DNA from: Falsiroseomonas frigidaquae
GTDB taxonomy: Bacteria > Pseudomonadota > Alphaproteobacteria > Acetobacterales > Acetobacteraceae
NCBI RefSeq assembly: GCF_012163145.1
Contig: NZ_JAAVTX010000006.1
Coordinates: 124,001-188,000 of the forward strand
Length of the DNA stretch: 64,000 nt
Direction of reading: 5' to 3'
Every line of letters begins with the position of its first letter. The first letter of the stretch is position 1. Positions 50,382 to 58,751 of the stretch are shown one piece after another. Below the pieces are notes generated by a model. It searched no databases, was not told where the DNA came from, and saw only the letters and a program-made list of their open reading frames with translations. Made by a program: the position numbers and the translations under genes.

Positions 50382-53300
50382 TTGCCCCCCGCCGCACTTC
50401 CCGCGAATGAGATTGAGCGCCTGCGGGCGCTGCACGCCACAGGCATCCTCGACACGCCTCCCGAGGCGCGGTTCGACGGGTTCGCCCGGCTGGCCGCGCA
50501 TCTCGTCGGGGCGCCGATGGGCTTCGTCAGCCTGATCGATGCGAACCGCCAGTGGCTCAAGGCGGCTGTCGGCGTGGACCTGCGCGAGGCGCCGCGGGAC
50601 CTGTCCTTCTGCGCCCACGCCATCCTCACGCCGCACCAGGTCATGGTGGTGGAGGATGCGCGGGAAGACCCGCGATTCGCCGACAATCCGGTGGTCTTCG
50701 GCCCGCCGCATATCCGCTTCTATGCCGGTGCGCCGATCGTCAACCAGGCCGGCCTCGCGCTCGGCACGCTCTGCGTGGTGGATCACGAGCCCCGGCAGAT
50801 GCCGGCCGCCGCGACCCGCGCCCTGGCGGATATCGCCCAGGGCGTCGCCGCCGCCATCGAGTTGCGGACCAGCCTGGATTCCGCCCAGTCGGCCGCGCTG
50901 CGCGACCCGCTGACCGGCCTCGGCAACCGCCCGCTTTTCGAGCACCGCCTGGCCGCCGCCATCGAGCTGGCGCGGGGGCCGGAGGAACAGGCCTTCGCGG
51001 TGTTCTGCCTGGACCTCGACCGCTTCAAGGCGGTGAACGACCTGCTCGGCCATGCCGGTGGCGATGCACTGCTGCGGGAAGCGGCACGGCGGCTCTCGGC
51101 CTCCGTTCGCACCTCCGACACGGTGGCGCGCCTCGGCGGCGACGAATTCGCGGTGATCCTGTCCGGCCCGGTGACGCATGCCGAGGCCGATGCTCTGGCG
51201 ATCAGGCTGATCGAGGCGCTGAGCGCGCCCTTCGAATACCAGGGCCAGCCGGTGCCGATCCGCACCTCCGTCGGCTATGCGCTGGCGCCGGCGGATGGGC
51301 TGGACGCGGATGCGCTGCTGCGGCGCGCGGATAATGCGCTGTATGCCGCGAAGAACCAGGGCCGCGGCCGGCAGATGCGCTTCGACCCGGCGATGGAGGG
51401 CCAGCTCGCCGGCCGCCAGGCGCTGGAGCGGGATCTGCGCGCGGCGCTGGCACATGGCGCCTTCCGCTTCGAATGGCAGCCGGTGGCCGATACCGCGACC
51501 GGCCAGGTGGCGAGCTGCGAGGCCTTGCTGCGCTGGGACCGGCCGGGCTTCGGCCCGGTTTCGCCCTCCGTCTTCGTGCCGATCGCGGAGGCCTGCGGCC
51601 TGGGCGGGATGCTGGATGAATGGGTGCTGCGGGAGGGTTGCCGGCAGGCCGCCGCCTGGCCGCAGCCGCTGAAGGTGGCGCTGAACGTCTCCGCCTCCCG
51701 CTTCCACCTCGGCGGGCTGGCCGGGCTGGTCGCCAGCATGCTGCGCGATTCGGGCCTGGCGCCGGACCGGCTGGAGCTGGAGGTCACCGAAGGCACGCTG
51801 ATCAAGGACGAGGCCGCGGCGGCGGTGACGATCGAGGAACTGCACGTGCTTGGCGTGCGCGTCGCGCTGGATGATTTCGGCACCGGCTATTCCTCGCTCG
51901 GCTACCTGCACGCCCTGCCGCTGGACAAGGTGAAGCTCGACCGGTCCTTCATCCGCGACATCGATGGAAGCGAACGTGCCCGCAGCGTCATCCGCGCGGT
52001 GCTGCAGCTTTGCCGCGGGCTCGGCATCAAGGCCTGTGCGGAGGGGGTGGAGACGCAGTCGCAGCTCGATTTCCTGCGCATCGAGGGCTGCGAACTGGTG
52101 CAGGGCTATCTGATCGGCCGTCCCAGCCCGGACCCGCCGCTGCAGCAGCCGGCCGCGGGGTCCGCCCCGGCCTGGAGCCTGGCGCCGCGACCGGAGCTGC
52201 CCCCCGCCGCCCCCACGCCGCGCAACCTGCCACGGCAGCGCTGGGGCCGCGGCGTGCGCCGGCGTTGGGCAAGCTTCGCCGTGCTGGCCATGCTGCCTAT
52301 GCTCGCCTTCTCCGCTTGGCTGTTCGAGACCGAGACCCAGGACCGCATCGTCGCCGCCGAAACCGAGGCGGCCATGGCCGCGGAGCGCGGGGTGCGGGAG
52401 GTAGAGGGGCTGGTCGCCCAGGCGCGCACCCTGCTGACCGCGCTGGCGCGTGTGCCGGAGGTCTCCAATACCTTCGACGCGGACACCGATGCGGGTGCGG
52501 ATGCAGGGCCCTGCCGCACGGTGCTGCGCCAGATCGGCGCCACCGCGCCCTGGCAGCGCGCCCTCAGCGTGATCCGCACCGATGGCACGCTGATCTGCGA
52601 CAGCATCGACTCGCCGGAGTCGAGCCTGGCGGACCGGGCGCAGTTCCAGCGCGTGATGCAGACCGGCGAGGAAATGCTGTCCAACCTGGTGCAGCCCACC
52701 TTCGGCGGGCCGCCCATGCTGTTCATGATGGTGCCGGTGACGCGGCCGGATGGCCAGGTGGCCGCCGTGCTCAGCGCCGGGCTGGACCCCGAATGGCTGC
52801 GCGGCGTGATCACCGCCGCCGCACCGCGCAACTTCCGCATCGGCGTTATCGACGGTACCGGGCGGCTGGTGGCGGTGCATGCGCCGGGCGTCGACCCGGC
52901 ACGGGTGGCCGGATGGCGCCCCGGGCTCGATGCCAGCGCCCATGCCGCGACCCGCGCCGCCCTGTCCTCCCAGCGCCCGGGCCTGCTGCGCGCGCCGATG
53001 CTGGAAGGCGTCGCGGGCATCTTCGCCCATGCCCCGGTCGATGGCAGCGAACTGCATGTGATCCTCGCCGTGGATGAGGAGGAATTGCTCGCCTCGGTCC
53101 GCCAGCGGCGCATGCTGTCCTACCTGCTGCTCGGCGCGGGCGGGCTGGTGCTGCTCGGGCTGGTGCTGGTGCTGGGCGAGGTGATGGTGCTGCGGCCGAT
53201 CCGCCGGCTCGGCGAGACCGTGGACCGGCTGGCGGATGGCGATCTGTCCGCCCGGGTCGGGCTGGACCGGCAGGTGGCGACGCCGGAACTCGCCGCCCTG

Positions 53301-54692
53301 GCGCAGCGGCTGGACCACATGGCCGCGCGCCTGGCCGCGGCGCTGGAGACGGCGCGTGCGGCCAGCGCGGTGAAGTCCCGCTTCCTGTCCGCGGCGAGCC
53401 ATGAACTGCGGACGCCGCTGAACGGCATCCTCGGCTGGGCACAGCTGCTGCTGCGCGACCGCACGCTGGGCCCCGATCATCGCGAGCAGGTGCGGACGAT
53501 CGCGGAGGCCGGGGAACATCTAGCCGGCGTCGTCGGCCGGCTGCTGGAGATCAGCACCATCGAGGCAGGGCGCGCCGAGGCACCACGGCTGGAGGCTACG
53601 GATGCGGCGGCACTGGCGCGGTCCTGCGTCGATCTGCTGCGGCCCGGCGCCGACCAGAAAGGCCTCGCGCTGCGCATCGAGGTCGCGGCGGATGTGCCGC
53701 GCGCCGTGCTGCTGGACCGGGCGCGGGTGCGCCAGGTGCTGCTGAACCTGTTGGGCAACGCCGTGAAGTTCACCGACCTGGGCGGCGTCACGCTGCGCCT
53801 GTCGAAGCCACTGGAGGGCAGGTTGCGCTTCGAGGTGACGGATACCGGGCCGGGCGTCTCGCCCATGCTCAGCGGGCGGCTCTTCCAGGATTTCGTGCGC
53901 TACGACCCGCGCGGCACCGGCGCGGCGGGCTCCGGCCTCGGCCTCGCCGTCTCGGCCCGCTTTGCGGCGCTGCTGGGCGGGCAGATCGAGTATGAATCAG
54001 GTCCGGGCGGGCGGGGCAGCGTGTTCTGGTTCGAGCTGCCGGCCGCGGCGACGCGTGAGCCGGCCGTCCCGCAGCCGCCGGCCCCGGTGCTTATATCGGC
54101 CGCCATTCCGAGCAGCCCGACAGCGGCCATGCCGCTGATGCTGCCCGCGCGGGGCGCGGTGGCCAACGCTGCGCCAGGCGCAGTCTCGGGCAATGCCGCC
54201 GGCGGGACGTCTGGCTGGCCGGATGGCCGGCGGCTGCGGATCCTGGCCGCGGATGATGTCGCGGCGAACCGCCTGCTGCTGCGCGCGACGCTGGAGGCGG
54301 TGGGCCACAGCGTCCAGCTCGTGGCCGATGGCGCCGCGGCGGTGGAAGCGGTGGCGCGGGAGGCGGCAGGCTTCGACGCGGTGCTGATGGATGTGCAGAT
54401 GCCCGGCATGGATGGGCTGGAAGCCACGCGCCGCATCCGCGCCCTGCCCGGCCCGATGGGCCGCGTGCCGATCCTTGCCGTAACGGCCGGCGCCTTCCGC
54501 GAGGACATCGCCGCCTGCCACGAGGCGGGCATGGACGGGCATGTGGAGAAGCCAATCCGCGTCGCGACGCTGGAGGCGGCGCTGGCCCGCATCGTCGGTC
54601 CCCAAGCCGATGCCAGTCCCGGTTCCAGCCACGGGCGGGGCGATGCCCCGGCCGATGGAGAAGCCGAGGTGGCGCTGGAGCGGCGGGCCTGA
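50382..54692 (+). CDS. GAF-GGDEF-EAL protein fused to transmembrane hybrid histidine kinase
   Basis: Single 1436-residue protein. In order: GAF domain (about 10-165), GGDEF domain with intact GGDEF near 254, EAL domain with EAL near 380 and the loop DDFGTGYSS, EGVETQ near 553, a Pro-rich linker, membrane helix about 628-650, periplasmic Cache-like sensor, second helix about 913-936, HAMP, HisKA with H1007 (SHELRTPLNG), HATPase (NLLGNAVKF, GSGLGLAVSARF), a Pro/Ala linker and a receiver with D1337 (LMDVQMPGMDG). It can plausibly make and degrade cyclic di-GMP and run a phosphorelay. The start is the TTG after AAAGGGAAG; an earlier TTG ten codons upstream is possible. Confidence 0.9.
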   Translation: MPPAALPANEIERLRALHATGILDTPPEARFDGFARLAAHLVGAPMGFVSLIDANRQWLKAAVGVDLREAPRDLSFCAHAILTPHQVMVVEDAREDPRFADNPVVFGPPHIRFYAGAPIVNQAGLALGTLCVVDHEPRQMPAAATRALADIAQGVAAAIELRTSLDSAQSAALRDPLTGLGNRPLFEHRLAAAIELARGPEEQAFAVFCLDLDRFKAVNDLLGHAGGDALLREAARRLSASVRTSDTVARLGGDEFAVILSGPVTHAEADALAIRLIEALSAPFEYQGQPVPIRTSVGYALAPADGLDADALLRRADNALYAAKNQGRGRQMRFDPAMEGQLAGRQALERDLRAALAHGAFRFEWQPVADTATGQVASCEALLRWDRPGFGPVSPSVFVPIAEACGLGGMLDEWVLREGCRQAAAWPQPLKVALNVSASRFHLGGLAGLVASMLRDSGLAPDRLELEVTEGTLIKDEAAAAVTIEELHVLGVRVALDDFGTGYSSLGYLHALPLDKVKLDRSFIRDIDGSERARSVIRAVLQLCRGLGIKACAEGVETQSQLDFLRIEGCELVQGYLIGRPSPDPPLQQPAAGSAPAWSLAPRPELPPAAPTPRNLPRQRWGRGVRRRWASFAVLAMLPMLAFSAWLFETETQDRIVAAETEAAMAAERGVREVEGLVAQARTLLTALARVPEVSNTFDADTDAGADAGPCRTVLRQIGATAPWQRALSVIRTDGTLICDSIDSPESSLADRAQFQRVMQTGEEMLSNLVQPTFGGPPMLFMMVPVTRPDGQVAAVLSAGLDPEWLRGVITAAAPRNFRIGVIDGTGRLVAVHAPGVDPARVAGWRPGLDASAHAATRAALSSQRPGLLRAPMLEGVAGIFAHAPVDGSELHVILAVDEEELLASVRQRRMLSYLLLGAGGLVLLGLVLVLGEVMVLRPIRRLGETVDRLADGDLSARVGLDRQVATPELAALAQRLDHMAARLAAALETARAASAVKSRFLSAASHELRTPLNGILGWAQLLLRDRTLGPDHREQVRTIAEAGEHLAGVVGRLLEISTIEAGRAEAPRLEATDAAALARSCVDLLRPGADQKGLALRIEVAADVPRAVLLDRARVRQVLLNLLGNAVKFTDLGGVTLRLSKPLEGRLRFEVTDTGPGVSPMLSGRLFQDFVRYDPRGTGAAGSGLGLAVSARFAALLGGQIEYESGPGGRGSVFWFELPAAATREPAVPQPPAPVLISAAIPSSPTAAMPLMLPARGAVANAAPGAVSGNAAGGTSGWPDGRRLRILAADDVAANRLLLRATLEAVGHSVQLVADGAAAVEAVAREAAGFDAVLMDVQMPGMDGLEATRRIRALPGPMGRVPILAVTAGAFREDIAACHEAGMDGHVEKPIRVATLEAALARIVGPQADASPGSSHGRGDAPADGEAEVALERRA

Positions 54693-54838
54693 CGCCTTCG
54701 CCGTTCCGCCTGGCGGCTTCGGCCGGCCCGATTGTGGCTGCATTCCGGGCGGCACGACCTTCCGCCTGAAGTACGGGGCCTCGCGCCTCGCGGCTTGGCC
54801 CCTCCGCCTGCCGGCCTGCGGCCCCTCCGCCTCAGGGC

Positions 54839-54870
54839 GCGGCGCCTCGACCCGGGGGGTGAGGCGCCGC
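54839..54870. terminator. Hairpin between convergent kinase and nhaA genes
   Basis: GCGGCGCCTC (54839-54848) pairs perfectly with GAGGCGCCGC (54861-54870) around a 12-base G-rich loop. It lies just past the nhaA stop and 150 bases past the kinase stop, suiting a shared terminator. No T-tract is present. Confidence 0.55.
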
Positions 54871-54879
54871 CGGCCCGGC

Positions 54880-56091
54880 TCAGGCCTTCGCGCTGCGCGG
54901 CGCCGGAACGCGGCGCGGCGTCAGCCGCAGCAGCAGCCAGCCGGACAGCCCGGCGATCAGCGAGCCCATCAGGATGCCGATCTTCACCTGGTCCTGCAGC
55001 AGCGGATCGTTGGCGAAGGCGAGCAGGCCGATGAACAGGCTCATGGTGAAGCCGATGCCGCAGAGCAGGGCGATGCCGAGCAACTGCACCCAGCTGGCGC
55101 CCATCGGCAGTTCCGCCCAGCCGATGCGGATGGTCAGCGCGGCAAAGCCGAACACACCGATCAGCTTGCCGAACAGCAGGCCCATGGCGACGCCGAGGGT
55201 CAGGCTGTTGCCCAGCGTCGCCAGGGTCACGCCCTCGAAGCTCACCCCGGCATTGGCGAAGCCGAAGATCGGGATGATCAGGAAGGCCACCCAGCCATGC
55301 AGGCCGTGCTCGAGCTTGTGCAGCGGTGAATGCGCCATGTCGTCCGGCGCGGCGGGGGCCGGCTTCAGCGGGATGGTGAAGGCCAGCAGCACGCCCGCCA
55401 CGGTGGCGTGCACGCCGGAGCGCAGCACCAGCACCCAAAGCACCGCGCCCAGCAGCAGATACGCCCAGAGCTTCAGCACCCCGGCCCGGTTCATCGCGTA
55501 CAGCCCGGCCAGCACCGCCGCCGCCAGACCCAGGTCCAGCATCGACAGTGCGCCGCTGTAGAACACCGCGATGATGGCGACGGCGCCGAGGTCGTCGATG
55601 ATCGCCAGCGCCGTCAGGAACACCTTCAGCGAGGTCGGCACGCGGGAGCCGAGCAGCGACAGCACGCCGAGCGCGAAGGCGATGTCGGTGGCCGCCGGAA
55701 TCGCCCAGCCGCGCACCGCCGAAGGGTTGGAGTAGTTGAAGGCCAGGTAGATCAGCGCCGGCGCGATCATGCCGCCGACGGCGGCGATGCCCGGCAGCGC
55801 GCGGCGCGACCATGTGGAAAGCTGGCCATCCATCACCTCCCGCTTGATCTCGAGGCCGACCAGCAGGAAGAACACCGCCATCAGCGCGTCATTGATCCAG
55901 TGCAGCACCGACAGCGGGCCGAGATAGGCGGAGAGCACGCCGAAATAGGCCGGCGCGAGCGCCGAATTGGCGACGATCAGCGCAAGTACCGCCGCGCCCA
56001 TCAGGATCAGGCCGCCGGACGCCTCGCTGGCCATGAAGGTCCGCAGCATGGAAAAAGGCCGCTTGCGGCTGGAGGTGGTCGGCTCGGCCAT
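54880..56091 (-). CDS. nhaA: Na+/H+ antiporter NhaA
   Basis: Inner-membrane antiporter of 403 residues with about 12 helices, exchanging external protons for internal Na+ or Li+. Family landmarks: [15 protein letters not shown] with D136, the transport pair D166 and D167 in [30 protein letters not shown] and [13 protein letters not shown]. The ATG at [12 protein letters not shown] has a GGGAAG ribosome binding site eight bases upstream; the open frame before it is not conserved in character. It is probably monocistronic. The 200 bases upstream include an AT-rich patch that may hold its promoter. Confidence 0.96.
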   Translation of the reverse strand: MAEPTTSSRKRPFSMLRTFMASEASGGLILMGAAVLALIVANSALAPAYFGVLSAYLGPLSVLHWINDALMAVFFLLVGLEIKREVMDGQLSTWSRRALPGIAAVGGMIAPALIYLAFNYSNPSAVRGWAIPAATDIAFALGVLSLLGSRVPTSLKVFLTALAIIDDLGAVAIIAVFYSGALSMLDLGLAAAVLAGLYAMNRAGVLKLWAYLLLGAVLWVLVLRSGVHATVAGVLLAFTIPLKPAPAAPDDMAHSPLHKLEHGLHGWVAFLIIPIFGFANAGVSFEGVTLATLGNSLTLGVAMGLLFGKLIGVFGFAALTIRIGWAELPMGASWVQLLGIALLCGIGFTMSLFIGLLAFANDPLLQDQVKIGILMGSLIAGLSGWLLLRLTPRRVPAPRSAKA

Positions 56092-56290
56092 CAATTGCGC
56101 TTCCCTCGGATTGGCTTGCGGTCGGGCGTGGCCTGCCGGAGGTGTGACCGGCGGCCGGCTGCTTCCACCCGGCGCGCCGCCGGGCAGAACGGCCCCTGAT
56201 GCATGCGGGCCACCGGCGCGCATGCGGTTTATCGGGGCGACTTAGCCGATCGTGGACAAAAAGCAATCAAAACCGGTGCGAGGCACGCCG

Positions 56291-57082
56291 CTACAGCAAC
56301 CCGCGCGCGATGCCGCCATCCACGTTGACGGTCTGGCCGGTGACATAGGCGGCGCGCGGGCTGAGCAGCCAGACCACCATCACCGCCACCTCCTCCGCCG
56401 TTGCGAAGCGGCCGAGCGGGATCTCGTGGCTGAACTCGGCGATCACCTCCGCCACCTCCGCCCCGCGTTCCACCGCCAGCTTTTCCGCCCGGTCCTGCCA
56501 AAGCCGGGTCAGGGTGCGACCGGGCGCCACGCAGTTCACGCGGATGCCCTCCGCCGCATATTCGCCGGCCAGCGTCTTGGTCAGCCCGAGCAGCCCGGCC
56601 TTGTGGACGTTGGAGACGATCTGGTTCGGGTAGGGCATGCGCGATGCCGCCGCACCCAGCAGCACGATGGCCGGCGCCGTGCCCTGCCGCAGCAGCGGCA
56701 GCGCGGCGCGCACGGCGCGCACGGCGGACAGCACGTTGAACTGGTAGTTGCCCAGCCAGTCGGCGTCGGTCAGCGCCTCGAACGGCGAACGGATGGACCC
56801 GCCCACCGCATCGACCAGCCCGTCCAGCCCGCCGAGCCGCGCCGCGGCCTCCGCCAGCAGTCGGTCGGCCGCGCCTTCCTGGGTGATGTCGGCGATCGCG
56901 GTGGCCGGGCTGCGGCCGGTTTCGGTGGCGATCCGCGCCGCCGCCGCGGCAATGCCGGCGGCATCGCGGGAAGCGATCATCACCTCCGCCCCCTCCGCCA
57001 CCAGCAGCCGTGCCGCAGCGAAGCCGATGCCGGTAGAAGCGCCGATCACCAGCACCCGCCGTCCCTGATATCCCAGATCCAC
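56291..57082 (-). CDS. SDR-family oxidoreductase with altered active site
   Basis: Short-chain dehydrogenase fold of 263 residues. The cofactor motif GASTGIG is at 14-20 and the C-terminal NVDGGIARG is typical. The active site is not: the YxxxK motif reads S157-N-V-H-K161, so Lys is kept but Tyr is Ser, and the usual NNAG is DAVGG. Redox chemistry by the standard mechanism is doubtful. A GTG start follows a GGGAGG ribosome binding site. The gene is divergent from the TctCBA-like operon and may belong to the same catabolic function. Confidence 0.85.
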   Translation of the reverse strand: MDLGYQGRRVLVIGASTGIGFAAARLLVAEGAEVMIASRDAAGIAAAAARIATETGRSPATAIADITQEGAADRLLAEAAARLGGLDGLVDAVGGSIRSPFEALTDADWLGNYQFNVLSAVRAVRAALPLLRQGTAPAIVLLGAAASRMPYPNQIVSNVHKAGLLGLTKTLAGEYAAEGIRVNCVAPGRTLTRLWQDRAEKLAVERGAEVAEVIAEFSHEIPLGRFATAEEVAVMVVWLLSPRAAYVTGQTVNVDGGIARGLL

Positions 57083-57143
57083 CCTGAACCTCCCTTCGGC
57101 CCGCGGCGCATGCGCGCCAGCGTCTTGCCCCAGCGTGTTGCCG

Positions 57144-57172
57144 TTGACTGTCAGCAGTAGGGTGTCTAGGTG
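57144..57172 (+). promoter_or_regulatory. Possible sigma-70 promoter for the tripartite transporter operon
   Basis: TTGACT and TAGGTG are separated by 17 bases in the divergent gap, about 60 bases before the receptor ATG. The -35 box is good and the -10 box poor, so it may need an activator. Prediction by inspection only. Confidence 0.35.
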
Positions 57173-57232
57173 ATTTGGAGAAGATCAAGAGCCGCGCGGC
57201 CGAAAGCGCCGCCCTGCAGGGAGGATATCGCC

Positions 57233-58246
57233 ATGACGAAGCACATCGAGGCCATTTCGCGCCGTCAGGCCCTGATGCTTGCCGCCGGTGCGGGCGCGGC
57301 GCTCGCGGCTCCCGGCATCGCCCGGGCGCAGAGCTTCCCGGAACGGCCGGTGACGCTGCTCGTGCCCTTCGCCACCGGCGGCTACAACGACCGCCTGGCC
57401 CGCGCCATGGCGCCCTTCCTGCAGAAGCAGCTCGGCCAGCCGGTGACGGTGATGAACCGGCCGGGCGGCGGCACGGTGCTGGGCAACACCTTCTACATGC
57501 AGCAGCCGGATGACGGCTACATGATGATGGTGCACTCGGCCGGACCGTACATCCCGCTGTCCATCCTGACCCGGAATGCCCGCTACAAGGCGGAAGATTT
57601 CCACATGATCAACCTGCCGTCGCGCGACCTGACGCTCGCCGCCTCCGCCACCAGCAAGGGCATCAACTCGATCGACGAGGTGGTGACGCGGCTGAAGGCG
57701 GACCCGCGCAGCCTGTCCATCGGCGTGCAGCCGGCCTCCGCCGACCTGATCAACATGGCGCTGTTCATGCAGGCGCATGGCATCGACCGCTCCAAGGTGC
57801 GCGTCGTCACCTATGATGGCGGTGGGCCGGCGCGCACGGCGACGGCGGGCGGCCATGTCGATGTCGGCTTCGTCGGCGGCGAAGGCTTCCTGCCGATCAA
57901 GGACCGCATCAAGCCGCTGCTGATGTTCAGCGACGAGAAGTCCACCGACTACCCGGACGTGCCGCTGCTGACCGACCACGCCCGCGCCGCCGGCTTCCAG
58001 CCGCAGTCGGTGGATGGGTCCCAGCGCGGCTTCGTCGTGCTGAAGCGCTTCGTCGAGGCGCAGCCGGAGCGCTACCGCATCCTGCTGCAGGCGGTGGAGC
58101 GTGCGACCAAGGATCCGGAATGCGTCAGCACGCTGGCCAACCAGCAGCTGGCGACCACCTGGTACGGGCCGGAAGCATCGAACCGCGCCTACCTCGCCTC
58201 CGCCGCGCTGATGGCGCAGTACGCGGACCTGCTGAAGCAGGCCTGA
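57233..58246 (+). CDS. Tripartite tricarboxylate transporter receptor (TctC/Bug)
   Basis: Periplasmic receptor of 337 residues and first gene of a complete three-component TTT transporter. The export signal has a twin Arg (ISRRQALMLAAGAGAAL) ending near ARAQ at residue 32. Ligand-loop motif PFATGGYNDRLARAM and MNRPGGGTVLGNTF match the family. GGGAGG precedes the ATG at MTKHIEAI; upstream in-frame codons are unlikely to be used. Unlike the three orphan receptors near the start of the window, this one is followed at once by both membrane subunits, so its transport role is secure although the ligand is not. Confidence 0.94.
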   Translation: MTKHIEAISRRQALMLAAGAGAALAAPGIARAQSFPERPVTLLVPFATGGYNDRLARAMAPFLQKQLGQPVTVMNRPGGGTVLGNTFYMQQPDDGYMMMVHSAGPYIPLSILTRNARYKAEDFHMINLPSRDLTLAASATSKGINSIDEVVTRLKADPRSLSIGVQPASADLINMALFMQAHGIDRSKVRVVTYDGGGPARTATAGGHVDVGFVGGEGFLPIKDRIKPLLMFSDEKSTDYPDVPLLTDHARAAGFQPQSVDGSQRGFVVLKRFVEAQPERYRILLQAVERATKDPECVSTLANQQLATTWYGPEASNRAYLASAALMAQYADLLKQA

Positions 58247-58274
58247 ATCCCGAGAGAAGGACGGGCGCCGCACC

Positions 58275-58739
58275 ATGCCGGATACCCAAGTGCGGCGCCG
58301 CGTTTCGTGGGCGCCGCTGCTGCTCGTCACCCTGCTGGCCGGGGTGGCGGCGTCTTATCTGGTCGAGGCGCGCGGCGTTTCGCTGAGCCCGCAGAACCTT
58401 CTGCTGCTGCAACCCACCGCCTGGCTGGTGCTGCTGCTATGGGCGGTGCTGGCGCTCGGCTACCTCCGCACCCCGGTGCTGCCACAGGAAGGGCCGCGGG
58501 AAAGCTGGGCGGATGTCAGCCGCGTGGTCGCCATGGTCGCGGCCTTTGCCGGCTTCATCCTGGCGCTGGAGCCGCTGGGCTACGACATCGCCATCTGGGG
58601 CTTCACGCTGATCGCACTGATCATCGGCGGTGAACGCAACAAGGTGGCGCTGGTGGTGTTCCCGGCGGCGTTCGGGCTGGCGATGATCTATGGCTTCCGG
58701 CTGCTCGTTCCCTACCCCTTCCCCACCAGCCTGCTGTAG
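58275..58739 (+). CDS. Tripartite tricarboxylate transporter small permease (TctB)
   Basis: TctB-family membrane protein of 154 residues with four hydrophobic segments (LLLVTLLAGVAASYLV; LLLQPTAWLVLLLWAVLALG; VVAMVAAFAGFILALEPLGY; ALVVFPAAFGLAMIYGFRLL). The GYDIAIWGFT segment between helices is usual for the family. It lies 28 bases after the receptor and 12 bases before the large permease. It forms the membrane complex with TctA. Confidence 0.9.
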   Translation: MPDTQVRRRVSWAPLLLVTLLAGVAASYLVEARGVSLSPQNLLLLQPTAWLVLLLWAVLALGYLRTPVLPQEGPRESWADVSRVVAMVAAFAGFILALEPLGYDIAIWGFTLIALIIGGERNKVALVVFPAAFGLAMIYGFRLLVPYPFPTSLL

Positions 58740-58751
58740 GGCCGCCCGAAG

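Noticed and set aside
50325..53519. A minus-strand open frame of about 1064 codons opposite the GGDEF/EAL/kinase gene
   Set aside because: No motif and Arg/Gln/His-rich composition; the sense frame carries several intact domains.
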